From CAZMGV01 sp964621525 [NCBI: uncultured bacterium] (GTDB lineage: Bacteria > JAGRBM01), in assembly GCA_964621525.1 (NCBI GenBank), contig CAZUMS010000019.1, positions 6,258 to 70,257 of the forward strand: a DNA stretch of 64,000 nucleotides, in the 5' to 3' direction. Below the pieces are notes generated by a model, which made no database searches, had not been told where the DNA came from, and saw nothing but the letters and a program-made list of their open reading frames with translations. Both the position numbers and the translations under genes were made by a program. Positions 34,190 through 42,788 of the stretch are shown here, piece by piece; position 1 is the stretch's first letter; each line of letters starts with the position of its first letter.

Positions 34190-35077
34190 ATGAGCGACGA
34201 TCCGTTTCGTGGCGTGTTTCACCGTCTCCGGGAACTTTCCGGACGTTGGCTGTCGTCCAACGCTCCCGTGGACCAGCGGCTCCGGGAGTTCAGCGATGCA
34301 GTGGGCTCGCCGCTCGACGAGGCGGAGGATTTCCGCACCGATCTGATGGACCCCGACTGGGCCCGCGAGCAGTACGACTGGATCGGCAGGGTTGGAAAGG
34401 TCTGGTTCCGGCCCGAACTGGAAGGAGCGGAGAACCTGCCGCCGCCGGGGCAGGGCGCCATGCTGGTGTCGAACCATGCGATCCTTGCGCTCGACTCCAT
34501 TTTTCTCTTCGAACGGGTCTACCACGCTACGGGCCGAATGATCCGGCCGACCGTCGACCGGGCGGTGATCCGGGTCCCCTACTACCGGCAGTATCTCCAA
34601 AAGCTCGGCGCCGTGTACGGCGTCCGCGAAAACGCCGTGCCGCTCCTCAAGACGGGCGAGCTGGTACTCTCCTATCCCGGCGGAGCGAAAGAAGCCCTGA
34701 AACCGACGCGGGACCGGTATGCACTTCACTGGGACCGGATCTACGGCTTCATCCGGTGTGCCATCGAGGCAGGCGTCCCGATTATTCCGGTCGCGAGCAT
34801 CGGCGGCGACGACGCGTACGTGAGCCTCCTCGAAGACAATGTTTACGCCCAGAAGCTGATGGGCAGCGACCGGTACAAGATGCCGCTATACCTTGGACTC
34901 GGGCTGCTGCCGTTTCCGGTGAAGCTCCGGTTCGTCATCGGGGAGCCGGTCGAGATCCGGCTGCCGCCGTGGAACGCCGATGACGAGGATGCGCTTGCCG
35001 AGGTGCAGCAGGGCATCAAGGACAAACTCGAACTGATGATCCAGCAGGAACTGGTCCGCCGGGGCCGCGGCCTCTAG
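34190..35077 (+). CDS. Lysophospholipid/diacylglycerol acyltransferase-like protein (PlsC fold)
   Basis: A 295-residue acyltransferase of the LPLAT superfamily. The catalytic block is S-N-H-A-I-L-A-L-D, with His96 and Asp102 (H-x5-D rather than the common H-x4-D, as in some DGAT/MGAT-like members). The acceptor motif is S-Y-P-G-G-A-K-E-A-L, the PGG-x-x-E variant of F-P-E-G. No strong membrane helix, so it is probably membrane-associated. Substrate could be lysophospholipid, diacylglycerol or another alcohol; not resolved. Ends 5 nt before the convergent exported-protein gene. Confidence 0.8.
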   Translation: MSDDPFRGVFHRLRELSGRWLSSNAPVDQRLREFSDAVGSPLDEAEDFRTDLMDPDWAREQYDWIGRVGKVWFRPELEGAENLPPPGQGAMLVSNHAILALDSIFLFERVYHATGRMIRPTVDRAVIRVPYYRQYLQKLGAVYGVRENAVPLLKTGELVLSYPGGAKEALKPTRDRYALHWDRIYGFIRCAIEAGVPIIPVASIGGDDAYVSLLEDNVYAQKLMGSDRYKMPLYLGLGLLPFPVKLRFVIGEPVEIRLPPWNADDEDALAEVQQGIKDKLELMIQQELVRRGRGL

Positions 35078-35082
35078 CGCCG

Positions 35083-36417
35083 TCAGGCGGGGTCGGGATT
35101 GTCCAGGACAAGGGCAGTGTCCCGCTTGCGGAAGAAGTTCTTCTCGTCGCCCGGCGTGAACTCGTCGGTGACGATCACCAGATTCCTGATACTGAAATCC
35201 GTCGAGTAGACGTTCTCCCAGTTTTTCACGTTGAAGTAGAGGCCCGGCATGGCGCCCTTGAAGTTCTCCGGCGGGTCCTCGTGTTCCGGGTCGTCCACGA
35301 GATAGATGTCCGGGATCAGCGGGACATCCTTCGGGGTGATGATCCTCGTGAGGAAGTGCATTCCCAGGTATTTCACGGCGATGAAGCCGCTCGAATAGCC
35401 GCCTGCATTCACGGCCGCGAGGTCGGGATTCCTCGGATTTCCGGAGACGACATAGGGCTTCGGAAAACCGGTCGAGAACATCTCGGCGCCCCGGGCATCC
35501 GTGAAGTCGATGCCGGCCACCAGCTTGAAAGAGGACGTCACCTTGGGGATGGCGAAGGGAGTCTTTACGGCGAAATCGTACGAGAAGACGTAGGGATAGA
35601 AAAAGGCGTAGTTCCAGAGCTTCGGCGACCTCAGGAACGCCACGAGCCGGACGTTCATGCCCGAATACTTCACGACGCGCACGGGGCCGTCGATCCAGCC
35701 GCCGAGCGTGCTGCTGAAGTCGGTCTGATCGCGGGTGATCTCGAGCCCCATGACCTTGGCCGTCATGCGGATCTTCATGATGTCGGTCCGGTTCTCGCTG
35801 TAGCTGCCGTCCTCGAGCCGCGTGCGGATGCGGTTGATGGCGAACTTGATCTTCCTGTCGAAGCCGATGGCGAATGTCCGGGTGCGGGTCTCGTCGGTCG
35901 CGGCGTCGTAGATCACATAGTCGGTGGACGAACGGGGCGGCGGATTCGCCGGGAAGTAATAAAGGTAGGCGTAGGCGCGCTTTCCGTCGAGCGGATCACG
36001 GACGATCAGCTCCTTGCGAAAATCGGCATCGGGCAGGTTGTCCGCCCCCTGGAAGCGTTCCCCAAGATCCATGGCCATGAATACCAGCTCGTCGTTGGCG
36101 TCCAGCAGGCCTTTGTCCTCGTCCTGGGACTTTTCGGGGCCTTCCGTGAGGACATACTCGCCGTCGCGGTTGCGCTCGTCGATCTGGAACGGCACCGGAA
36201 CCAGCTGTCCGCCGCGGGCGGCATAGAGCCGGAGGCTCACGATGGGTTTGCCGGCGAAGGTCTTGAGCTGTGCGCCGGGGATCAGTACCGGGTCGAGGGT
36301 CCGGCTGAGCCCGCCCGGAACCGGAGCGGACTGCCAGGGCTTGAGTGGTGCCTCGGCCGCCGCCCGGCCGTGACCGAAGGCCAGCGCGGCCAGCAGGGAG
36401 AGGGCGAGCCGCTTCAC
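35083..36417 (-). CDS. Exported protein of unknown function, paralogue 2 of a tandem pair
   Basis: A 444-residue protein with a cleavable signal peptide (L-A-L-S-L-L-A-A-L-A-F-G-H-G-R-A-A-A). The mature part shares many blocks with the upstream gene: V-P-F-Q-I-D-E-R, G-L-L-D-A-N-D-E-L-V-F-M-A-M-D-L-G, I-V-R-D-P-L-D-G-K-R-A-Y-A-Y, W-I-D-G-P-V-R-V, S-P-K-L-W-N, V-K-T-P-F-A-I-P and S-G-N-P-R-N-P. Many beta-type segments are suggested. I know no function. ATG at 36417 overlaps the upstream stop by 4 nt; both belong to an operon headed by a SUMF1-like gene. Confidence 0.78.
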   Translation of the reverse strand: MKRLALSLLAALAFGHGRAAAEAPLKPWQSAPVPGGLSRTLDPVLIPGAQLKTFAGKPIVSLRLYAARGGQLVPVPFQIDERNRDGEYVLTEGPEKSQDEDKGLLDANDELVFMAMDLGERFQGADNLPDADFRKELIVRDPLDGKRAYAYLYYFPANPPPRSSTDYVIYDAATDETRTRTFAIGFDRKIKFAINRIRTRLEDGSYSENRTDIMKIRMTAKVMGLEITRDQTDFSSTLGGWIDGPVRVVKYSGMNVRLVAFLRSPKLWNYAFFYPYVFSYDFAVKTPFAIPKVTSSFKLVAGIDFTDARGAEMFSTGFPKPYVVSGNPRNPDLAAVNAGGYSSGFIAVKYLGMHFLTRIITPKDVPLIPDIYLVDDPEHEDPPENFKGAMPGLYFNVKNWENVYSTDFSIRNLVIVTDEFTPGDEKNFFRKRDTALVLDNPDPA

Positions 36418-38198
36418 CGGTCTGGGTTCTCCAGCACCGGCGGCTTGTCCATCCGGCCGATGAACTTCGCTTCCTGGCCGGGAACGAACGTGTCGGTAAC
36501 GAAGACGCTCGTCACGATGTTGAAGTTCGTCTGCTGGACCTTCAGCCAGTCGTCGATCTTGAAATACATGCCGGGAACGGCGCCTGGAAACCGTTCGGGC
36601 GGATCGAGATAGTTCGGGTCGTCGATCATGTACGCGTTCACCTTGAGCGGAATTTCGGGCGGAATCTTGATCCGCATGATGAAGTAGGAGCCTTCCCAGC
36701 CGATGGCGGCAAACCGGTTTTCGTCGGGGTTGGCGTTCATGGCCGCGATCTCCGGATTATTGGGATTTCCGGTGACGGTCACGGGGCGGCTCATGCCGTT
36801 CGTGTAGAACGTCCCGCCGCGAAGGTCCCGGAAGTCCATGCCGGAATACATCTCGAACTTGGAGAAGATCGAGGGGATCTTGAACGGCGTTTTCACATCG
36901 ATCCCGTAGGACAGGCCGTAGGGGTAGAAAATCGTGTCGTTCCAGATCTTGGGCGACTGGAGGCCGAGGATCATGCGCACGCTGATGCCCTTGTGCAGGA
37001 TCACGCGCACGGGCCCGTCGATCCAGGCGGCGGTCTTGGAGCCGAAGTCGGCCTGGTCGCGGTCGAAGTCGTAGAACCGGAAGATCGTCGACTTGAGGCG
37101 CACCTTCAGGATGTCCACCCGGTTGTCGGAGAACTGGCCGTTGGCCTTGCGGATCATCGACCGGTCGATGGCGAACGGCGTTTCCTTGTTGAATCCGACG
37201 GCGAATGAAGTGGCTTCGACGAGATCCTCGCCGGACTTGTAGGTCACGTAGTCCTTCGTGGCCGGCGCCGGAGGTTCGCCTGCCCAGGAGGTCACGTAGG
37301 CATAGCCGCGCTTACCGTCGATAGGATCGCGGATAACGATCTCTTTCACGGTGGCGGGCTGCGCACCTTTCTGAGCCGGATAACCGCCTTCGAGCTGGTC
37401 GCCGAGGTCGCGGGCCATGACGATCAGCTCGTCGTTGGCGTCGAAGAGTCCCTTGTCCCGGTCCGTTCCCTTGTCGGGTCCGGCGGTGAACACGTATTCG
37501 TTGTCTTCATCCCGTTCATCGATCTGGAACGGGACCGGTTCGAGGCCGTTCGTGCGGACGGCGGCCACGCGGATGCTCGAGATCGGCTTGCCGAGCAGGG
37601 TCCTGAGCTGCTCGCCTTTGATCACCACGGGATCCACGTCCCGGTCCAGCGGACGGCTGAAGGGCTTCTTCGGCGCCGGGGGAGGAGCTTCGGCAGCAGG
37701 AGCGGCAGCCGGAGACAATGCCGGTGCCGCGGCCGCAGGTATCGGGACCGGTTTGGCTTCCGCTTTCGGTTCCGCCGGTTTTCCCGGTACTGCTTTCGGA
37801 GCCGCTTCGATGACTGGAGCAGGAGCGGCAACAGGTTCTGCAGGCGCGGCAAGTGCCGGGGCCACAGGCTCGGCAGCAGCGACAGCCATGGGCGGAGCCG
37901 GTGGCTCGGGAGTTTCCGCAGCCGGAGCGACGGTTTCGGAAGCGGGCGCGGGTTCAGGAGCAGATGCAGCTTCAGGCGCAGATTCGGATACCCCTGCAAC
38001 CGGTTCCGTAGCCTTCGGCATTTCCGGCTCTGCCGGAACCGGCTCTTCAGCGGTTACCGCAGGTGCAGGAAGGATCTGGTCCCACTGGGGGTCGCCTGGC
38101 GGCGGATCGCCGGTGAACCAGGAACAGGAGGCGGCAGCGATTGAGAAAATTGCCACCGGAAGGAGCGCGGTGCGGAAGGGGATGCGGGTGCGAATCAA
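36414..38198 (-). CDS. Lipoprotein of unknown function, paralogue 1 of a tandem pair, with Pro/Ala-rich linker
   Basis: About 594 residues from TTG 38198 (AAAGGAA upstream; the open frame runs to 38378 but that part overlaps the upstream gene and is Arg-rich shadow). The N-terminus is a lipoprotein signal, with hydrophobic A-L-L-P-V-A-I-F-S-I-A-A-A-S then Cys. A Pro/Ala/Glu-rich linker of about 150 residues could span the periplasm or peptidoglycan. The C-terminal 400 residues are homologous to the next gene, sharing V-P-F-Q-I-D-E-R-D, D-A-N-D-E-L-I-V-M-A-R-D-L-G and W-I-D-G-P-V-R-V. So one member is probably lipid-anchored and the other soluble. Function unknown. Confidence 0.75.
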   Translation of the reverse strand: MIRTRIPFRTALLPVAIFSIAAASCSWFTGDPPPGDPQWDQILPAPAVTAEEPVPAEPEMPKATEPVAGVSESAPEAASAPEPAPASETVAPAAETPEPPAPPMAVAAAEPVAPALAAPAEPVAAPAPVIEAAPKAVPGKPAEPKAEAKPVPIPAAAAPALSPAAAPAAEAPPPAPKKPFSRPLDRDVDPVVIKGEQLRTLLGKPISSIRVAAVRTNGLEPVPFQIDERDEDNEYVFTAGPDKGTDRDKGLFDANDELIVMARDLGDQLEGGYPAQKGAQPATVKEIVIRDPIDGKRGYAYVTSWAGEPPAPATKDYVTYKSGEDLVEATSFAVGFNKETPFAIDRSMIRKANGQFSDNRVDILKVRLKSTIFRFYDFDRDQADFGSKTAAWIDGPVRVILHKGISVRMILGLQSPKIWNDTIFYPYGLSYGIDVKTPFKIPSIFSKFEMYSGMDFRDLRGGTFYTNGMSRPVTVTGNPNNPEIAAMNANPDENRFAAIGWEGSYFIMRIKIPPEIPLKVNAYMIDDPNYLDPPERFPGAVPGMYFKIDDWLKVQQTNFNIVTSVFVTDTFVPGQEAKFIGRMDKPPVLENPDR

Positions 38199-38220
38199 AA
38201 CGGATGGTTCCTTTCGGACT

Positions 38221-39069
38221 CTATTTGCTGGATGGATCCGGCGGAGCCGGATCGGTGTTTTCGAGCGGGTTTCTGCCGTCGTAGACGCAGCGGAAACCCA
38301 CGTCCGGGCGGGCGAGGTCGGGCGAGAGCGGCATCTTCGCCGCCGCCCGGTAGGGAGAGGGCGAATTTTCCTTGACAACCGAGCGGTAGGAACCGCCCTT
38401 CACGATCTTGAGCGAACCCCAGGGGGGACCCTTGGGCGAGGACTGGGGGGAGCGGGTGTAGTAGAGCGGGTCGAACCAGTCACCGACCCATTCGGCGGCG
38501 TTCCCGGCGAGATCGACGGCACCCTGTTCGCTGGCACCATCCCCGAAGGACCCCGCTGGAGCGACTTCTTCATAGCGGTCCTGCCGGCCGAAATCGGGGG
38601 CGGTGCCATCGGCAAAATTGCCCCGGCTCCAGTCGAACTCGTTGCCCCACGGGAACTTGCGTCCGTCTGTCGAACGGGCCGCAGATTCCCATTCGGCCTC
38701 GCTGGGCAGGCGTCCGCCCCACCACAGGCAGAAATCGCGGGCCTGGAACCAGCTGACACCGGTGACGGGGAACTCCGGCTGTCGCCGCTCCAGATAGTCG
38801 CGGGGTTCGGAGCAGGCGCCTTCCTTGACACACTGGAAGTATTCCGAGTTCGCCGTTTCCATCCGCTTGATCTGGAAGGCAGGGAGGGTTACCCGCCGGA
38901 CCGGACGCTCGCCGGGCCCGCCCTGGGAATCGCCCGTGAGGTAAGACCCGCCCCGGATCTGGACCAGCTCGGCTGCGGGTGGAACCCGCAGTCTGGCGGA
39001 CGGTGCCTCCTGGGCGAATGCCGCAAACGGAAGCCCGGCGGCCGCCAGTATGGTCAGTAGAGGTCTCAT
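38221..39069 (-). CDS. Exported SUMF1/FGE-sulfatase-domain protein lacking the catalytic cysteines
   Basis: A 282-residue protein with a signal peptide (L-L-T-I-L-A-A-A-G-L-P-F-A-A-F-A). The FGE-sulfatase domain follows: M-E-T-A-N-S-E-Y-F, V-T-G-V-S-W-F-Q-A-R-D-F-C, G-R-L-P-S-E-A-E-W-E-S-A-A-R, D-L-A-G-N-A-A-E-W-V and V-K-G-G-S-Y. True formylglycine-generating enzymes need two Cys just after the G-G-S-x region; here that stretch (S-V-V-K-E-N-S-P-S-P-Y-R) has none, so sulfatase activation is unlikely and a binding or scaffold role is inferred. First gene of a three-gene operon with the two exported paralogues. Confidence 0.8.
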   Translation of the reverse strand: MRPLLTILAAAGLPFAAFAQEAPSARLRVPPAAELVQIRGGSYLTGDSQGGPGERPVRRVTLPAFQIKRMETANSEYFQCVKEGACSEPRDYLERRQPEFPVTGVSWFQARDFCLWWGGRLPSEAEWESAARSTDGRKFPWGNEFDWSRGNFADGTAPDFGRQDRYEEVAPAGSFGDGASEQGAVDLAGNAAEWVGDWFDPLYYTRSPQSSPKGPPWGSLKIVKGGSYRSVVKENSPSPYRAAAKMPLSPDLARPDVGFRCVYDGRNPLENTDPAPPDPSSK

Positions 39070-39144
39070 CGCTGCCTGAAACAGGACGCAAATCATCGAC
39101 ATCGGCGGAATAAGAGTCAAGATAGCTCGCGAACTAATAAATGG

Positions 39145-39924
39145 ATGACCGAAACCTTGTCTGAAGCCCAGAAACCCGCCGTTCCGCTGCCCGCTGCCAC
39201 GACCGTGATCGTGCGCGACGGCAGGAACGGCCTCGAAACGTTTCTCACGGAACGGCCGCACACGATGGCATTCGCGCCGGGGCATCACGTGTTCCCTGGC
39301 GGGCGTGTGGACCGGGCGGATTCGGAGCCTTCGCTGCTCGGGCGGCTCGACAGTTTCGACGCCGGGCGCGGCCGTTTCGAGGCCGACACCGGCGAGATGG
39401 AGCCGGGCGCCTTCTGGGCGGGCGGTTTCCGGGAGATGTTCGAGGAGTCCGGGTTGCTCGCGGCGACCCGGCGGGGAGAACCTCTCGACGCGGCGGAGAT
39501 TGCGGCGCTCGACCGGCGCTACCGGCTGGAAGTGCAGGGCGGGCGGCTCCAGTTCAGGGATTTGCTCGAAACCGAGAACCTGCGGCTTCCGTCGCCGCGG
39601 CTTCTTTTCCTCGACCACTGGTGCACGCCCGAAAGCCAGCCCCGGCGGTTCGATACGCGCTTCTTCCTTGTCATTCTGACAGAACCGGTGGAGCTGACCC
39701 ACACGCCGGGAGAGGCACTCAGCGCCGTCTGGGTGCGGCCCGGCGAGGCAATCGATTCCAACCAGGACGGGCGGATTGCGCTGTTGCCGCCCACAATGCG
39801 CACACTTCGCCGGCTTGCGGGCCATCGTACCGTTTCCGAACTGCTGGAAGGGTACGCGTCCGACGCGTGGGCGAAGGATCTTGCCCGCCGCCGGGAGCTG
39901 CGGCAGGGCCCCAAGATCGGCTGA
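39145..39924 (+). CDS. NUDIX hydrolase, NUDT19/CoA-diphosphatase-like
   Basis: A 259-residue protein with a split Nudix box. H-V-F-P-G-G-R-V-D (48-56) is followed after an insertion by R-E-M-F-E-E-S-G-L-L (96-105), the R-E-x-x-E-E-x-G core that binds the metal. This long spacing is characteristic of the RP2/NUDT19-like group, some of which hydrolyse CoA or acyl-CoA. The substrate here is inferred only. ATG 39145 lies 75 nt from the divergent SUMF1-like gene. Confidence 0.82.
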   Translation: MTETLSEAQKPAVPLPAATTVIVRDGRNGLETFLTERPHTMAFAPGHHVFPGGRVDRADSEPSLLGRLDSFDAGRGRFEADTGEMEPGAFWAGGFREMFEESGLLAATRRGEPLDAAEIAALDRRYRLEVQGGRLQFRDLLETENLRLPSPRLLFLDHWCTPESQPRRFDTRFFLVILTEPVELTHTPGEALSAVWVRPGEAIDSNQDGRIALLPPTMRTLRRLAGHRTVSELLEGYASDAWAKDLARRRELRQGPKIG

Positions 39925-39995
39925 CGGCCGGCTGTTACGGCCCCCGCACCTTCCCAGTTGGGCTTCCCGGCGGGAACGGCTATAACTCCGGCATC

Positions 39996-40307
39996 ATGCA
40001 GGGACTTCCAACCGCTTTCTGCTGCCACTGCCAGGACGTCGAGATCCTGTTTTCGCGCCTGCGGGGCGGGCGGCTCGTGCGGTTCTGTCTCTCCTGCGAC
40101 GAACCGGTGGATGGACGGAGCGAGGCCATCCGGTACCGTCCGGAAGCGGTGCTGGCGGACCTCGGCTTCTCGTTCGCCGAACCTCCGCCGCCGCTGGACG
40201 AAGCCCGCTCCTGCGGCTCGGGCGGCTGCGGTTCCTCGTGCGGGTGCGCCACCGGTGGCGGCTGCGCCACCTGCAGCAAGGTGGACACCTGCCACAAGAT
40301 CCACTGA
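39996..40307 (+). CDS. Small cysteine-rich, probably metal-binding protein
   Basis: A 103-residue protein with 12 cysteines. An N-terminal C-C-H-C knuckle (Cys9, 10, 12) pairs with C-L-S-C (31, 34) to make a likely zinc ribbon. After a Pro-rich hinge the last 31 residues hold seven more cysteines among Gly/Ser (C-G-S-G-G-C-G-S-S-C-G-C), a selenoprotein-tail or metallothionein-like look. The open frame extends upstream into the NUDIX gene, but ATG 39996 gives the compact protein. No family recognised. Convergent with mlaD. Confidence 0.6.
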   Translation: MQGLPTAFCCHCQDVEILFSRLRGGRLVRFCLSCDEPVDGRSEAIRYRPEAVLADLGFSFAEPPPPLDEARSCGSGGCGSSCGCATGGGCATCSKVDTCHKIH

Positions 40308-40321
40308 CCTGAAAACGGGAC

Positions 40322-41977
40322 TTACTTGCCGGCAGCGATGGCGGCGCCGGACGTTCCTCCGGAGAGGAGCAGCGGCTTTACGTCGTCGTCCGTGAAGGCG
40401 ATACCGCCGCCCGCAAAGGGGATCGGCTTTTTGGCGTCGTTCAGGATGTCCTCGACGCCGGCCGTGAGGTAGAAGTACTTCCAGAAGCTGTATTCGACCC
40501 GGGAACGGAAGTTCGGGTTCAGTTTCTTGCCGAAGGAGCCCTTCCGGGTGAAGTCGAAGATTTCGTTCTCCCAGTAGAGATGCTTGAACCGGTCGGGCGA
40601 CAGCCGGAAGCCCGCGCCGCCGGTGCTCTCCAGGATTCCGCCGTAAACTTCCAGCCAGTCCCAGCGCTTTCCGATACCGACGGAGAACCGGAGGCCGCTC
40701 TCGTTGCGGCTCGTGGTCGTGGTCGTGTTGGCGGGCGGGAGCAGCGGCGTCGGCGAGGTGTTCGTCTGCTCGGCGACGGATGTTTTCTGCCGGCCGCCGC
40801 GCGGGTCCGAAACGATGGAGGCGAAGTAGAACTTGTCGGGGCGGGGGCGGATCTGGAGGTTCACGTAGCTCTTCAGCCCATCGCCGTTCTTGATCTGTTC
40901 CTCGCCGCGGTAGCCCACGACGAGCTGGATATTGTTAGCGTAATCCAGGAACGAATTGATATTCGAGACGGCCTTGTTCACCTCGTTGACCGTCGTGTCG
41001 TCGTTCACGAGCTTGCCGATCGTGCCTTCGCCGCGGTTGATCTTGTCGGTGATCTGACGGGTGTTCTCGATGGCCGAGTCGAGCTTGCGGGCCGACTCCT
41101 TGAAGGACGCGAGCACGTCCCTTACGTCGTCGCCCCGGGCAGCCACCTGTTCGTCCACCCGGCGCACCAGCCGCTGCACGTCATCCAGAACGACCGGAAG
41201 CTTGCCGTTCAGCATGGCCGTGAGTTTTTCCACATTGTCGGCGATGCGGCTTACCCGCTCGTCGTTCTGGTCGACCATGTCGCGGAGTTTCTCGGTGAGC
41301 TGCGCCACGGCGTCGAGCGTTCGCTTCATCTCCGAGCTGCCACCGGCCTGGCCCTTCAGGGTCAGCTTGATGATGCGGGTGATTTCCTCGAGGTTGTCCG
41401 CTACGCGGCCAAGCTTCTCGAAGAGTTCCTCGCTGCTGCCGGATTCATCGGCATAGATGACCTGCGGCCCCTTGGCGGGGAGCGAAAGCTGGGCGCGCTC
41501 CTCGATCCGGGTAATGCGGCGGCCGGGCGCGTCGAACCACGGGTTGGCATCGCCTGAGGGCATATTCTCATCGAGGGTGCCGGTGCCTCCTTCGCTGTCG
41601 AACTCGTCCGGGGTGATCCGGGTGCGGGTCTCGGGCGTCCGTGCCGGAATGATCTCCAGATAACGCTCGCCAAGAAGCCCTTTGCTCCGGGCCACGACGC
41701 GGGTGGAGGAATCGAGCGGGATATCCTCGCGCACTGACACCGTGAGCCGCGCAAGACGGCCCTCCAGCTCGATGCTTTTGATCATGCCGACCTTGACGCC
41801 GGCCATGCGGATTCCGGTGTTCTCGAACAGGCCCTCGGCCGAATCCATGTAGACGATGACGTCGTGGGTCTTCGTGAACGACATGGGGCGCAGCTTGACC
41901 GAGGCGTACGAGAGCATCGCCAGCACGGCTGCGGCGAAAATCCCGACCTTCACGTTGTTGGTCAGCGCTTGCGACAC
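40322..41977 (-). CDS. mlaD: MCE/MlaD-family lipid transport protein with long beta-rich C-terminus
   Basis: A 551-residue substrate-binding component of an Mla-type phospholipid transporter. A membrane anchor (about 10-28) is followed by the MCE domain (36-112; A-E-G-L-F-E-N-T-G-I-R-M-A-G-V-K-V-G), a long helical region (about 183-345) and a C-terminal part (350-530) rich in aromatic alternating strands that looks like an outer-membrane or beta-sandwich domain. E. coli MlaD is only 183 residues. GTG 41977 has GGGAGA upstream; the longer frame overlaps mlaF. Last gene of alr-mlaE-mlaF-mlaD. Confidence 0.85.
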   Translation of the reverse strand: MSQALTNNVKVGIFAAAVLAMLSYASVKLRPMSFTKTHDVIVYMDSAEGLFENTGIRMAGVKVGMIKSIELEGRLARLTVSVREDIPLDSSTRVVARSKGLLGERYLEIIPARTPETRTRITPDEFDSEGGTGTLDENMPSGDANPWFDAPGRRITRIEERAQLSLPAKGPQVIYADESGSSEELFEKLGRVADNLEEITRIIKLTLKGQAGGSSEMKRTLDAVAQLTEKLRDMVDQNDERVSRIADNVEKLTAMLNGKLPVVLDDVQRLVRRVDEQVAARGDDVRDVLASFKESARKLDSAIENTRQITDKINRGEGTIGKLVNDDTTVNEVNKAVSNINSFLDYANNIQLVVGYRGEEQIKNGDGLKSYVNLQIRPRPDKFYFASIVSDPRGGRQKTSVAEQTNTSPTPLLPPANTTTTTSRNESGLRFSVGIGKRWDWLEVYGGILESTGGAGFRLSPDRFKHLYWENEIFDFTRKGSFGKKLNPNFRSRVEYSFWKYFYLTAGVEDILNDAKKPIPFAGGGIAFTDDDVKPLLLSGGTSGAAIAAGK

Positions 41978-42032
41978 CTGGGGTCTCCCGGACTTTCCAT
42001 TATAGGCATATCCGTCCGTGTTTCCACAATCA

Positions 42033-42788
42033 TTACACGGAGATAGGGCCAGCCCGTTTCCCGTCCAGAAACTGCCGGACAAGGGGGTCGGACGACGACC
42101 GGAGATCATCCGCAGTCCCTTCGAGGTGAATCTGTCCTTTGTAGAGCATCGCGATGCGGCTGGCGATCTTGTACGTGGCCTCGACGTCGTGGCTGATGAC
42201 GACATTGGTGGTCCGGTAAACGCTCTGCAGGTCGTTAATGAGGGCCATGATCACGTCGGTCATGACGGGGTCGAGGCCCGAGCTCGGCTCGTCCAGAAGG
42301 ACGATCCGGGGCCGGAGCACGATGGCCCGTGCGAGTCCGGCCCGTTTCCGCATGCCGCCCGACAGCTCCGAGGGGGCCTTGTGTCCGTGACTGCCGAGGC
42401 CGACCTGATTCAGGACTTCCTGAACCCGTTCGTGGATCTCGTCCGGGGACATCTGCGTGTGTTCCCGCACCGGGAGAGCCACGTTGTCATAGACGGACAT
42501 GGAGTCGAGCAGCGCGCCGTCCTGGAACAGGAAGCCGAACTTGAGGCGAACCCGGTAAAGCGCGTCCCCCTCGAACCGCGTGATATCCTCGCCGTCGACC
42601 ATCACGCGGCCTTCGTCCGGTTTCAGGAGGCCGATCATGTGCTTGAGGGTGACGCTTTTTCCCGCCCCCGATAGTCCCATGATCACGGTCGTCTGGTTTT
42701 CGGGAATATCCAGGGTCATCCGGTCCAGCACCGTCTGGGCGCCGAACCGCTTGGTGACGTTCTCGAACCGGATCAGGGGTGCATTCAC
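42033..42788 (-). CDS. mlaF: ABC transporter ATPase MlaF
   Basis: A 251-residue ATPase energising lipid transport with MlaE. Seen: Walker A G-L-S-G-A-G-K-S, Q-loop F-L-F-Q-D-G-A-L, signature L-S-G-G-M-R-K-R, Walker B I-V-L-L-D-E-P-S-S-G-L-D-P and H-loop I-S-H-D. The F-Q-D-G-A-L and G-G-M-R-K-R forms are typical of MlaF/Mkl. GTG 42788 overlaps the mlaE stop by 4 nt; the frame upstream of it is shadow. Confidence 0.93.
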   Translation of the reverse strand: MNAPLIRFENVTKRFGAQTVLDRMTLDIPENQTTVIMGLSGAGKSVTLKHMIGLLKPDEGRVMVDGEDITRFEGDALYRVRLKFGFLFQDGALLDSMSVYDNVALPVREHTQMSPDEIHERVQEVLNQVGLGSHGHKAPSELSGGMRKRAGLARAIVLRPRIVLLDEPSSGLDPVMTDVIMALINDLQSVYRTTNVVISHDVEATYKIASRIAMLYKGQIHLEGTADDLRSSSDPLVRQFLDGKRAGPISV

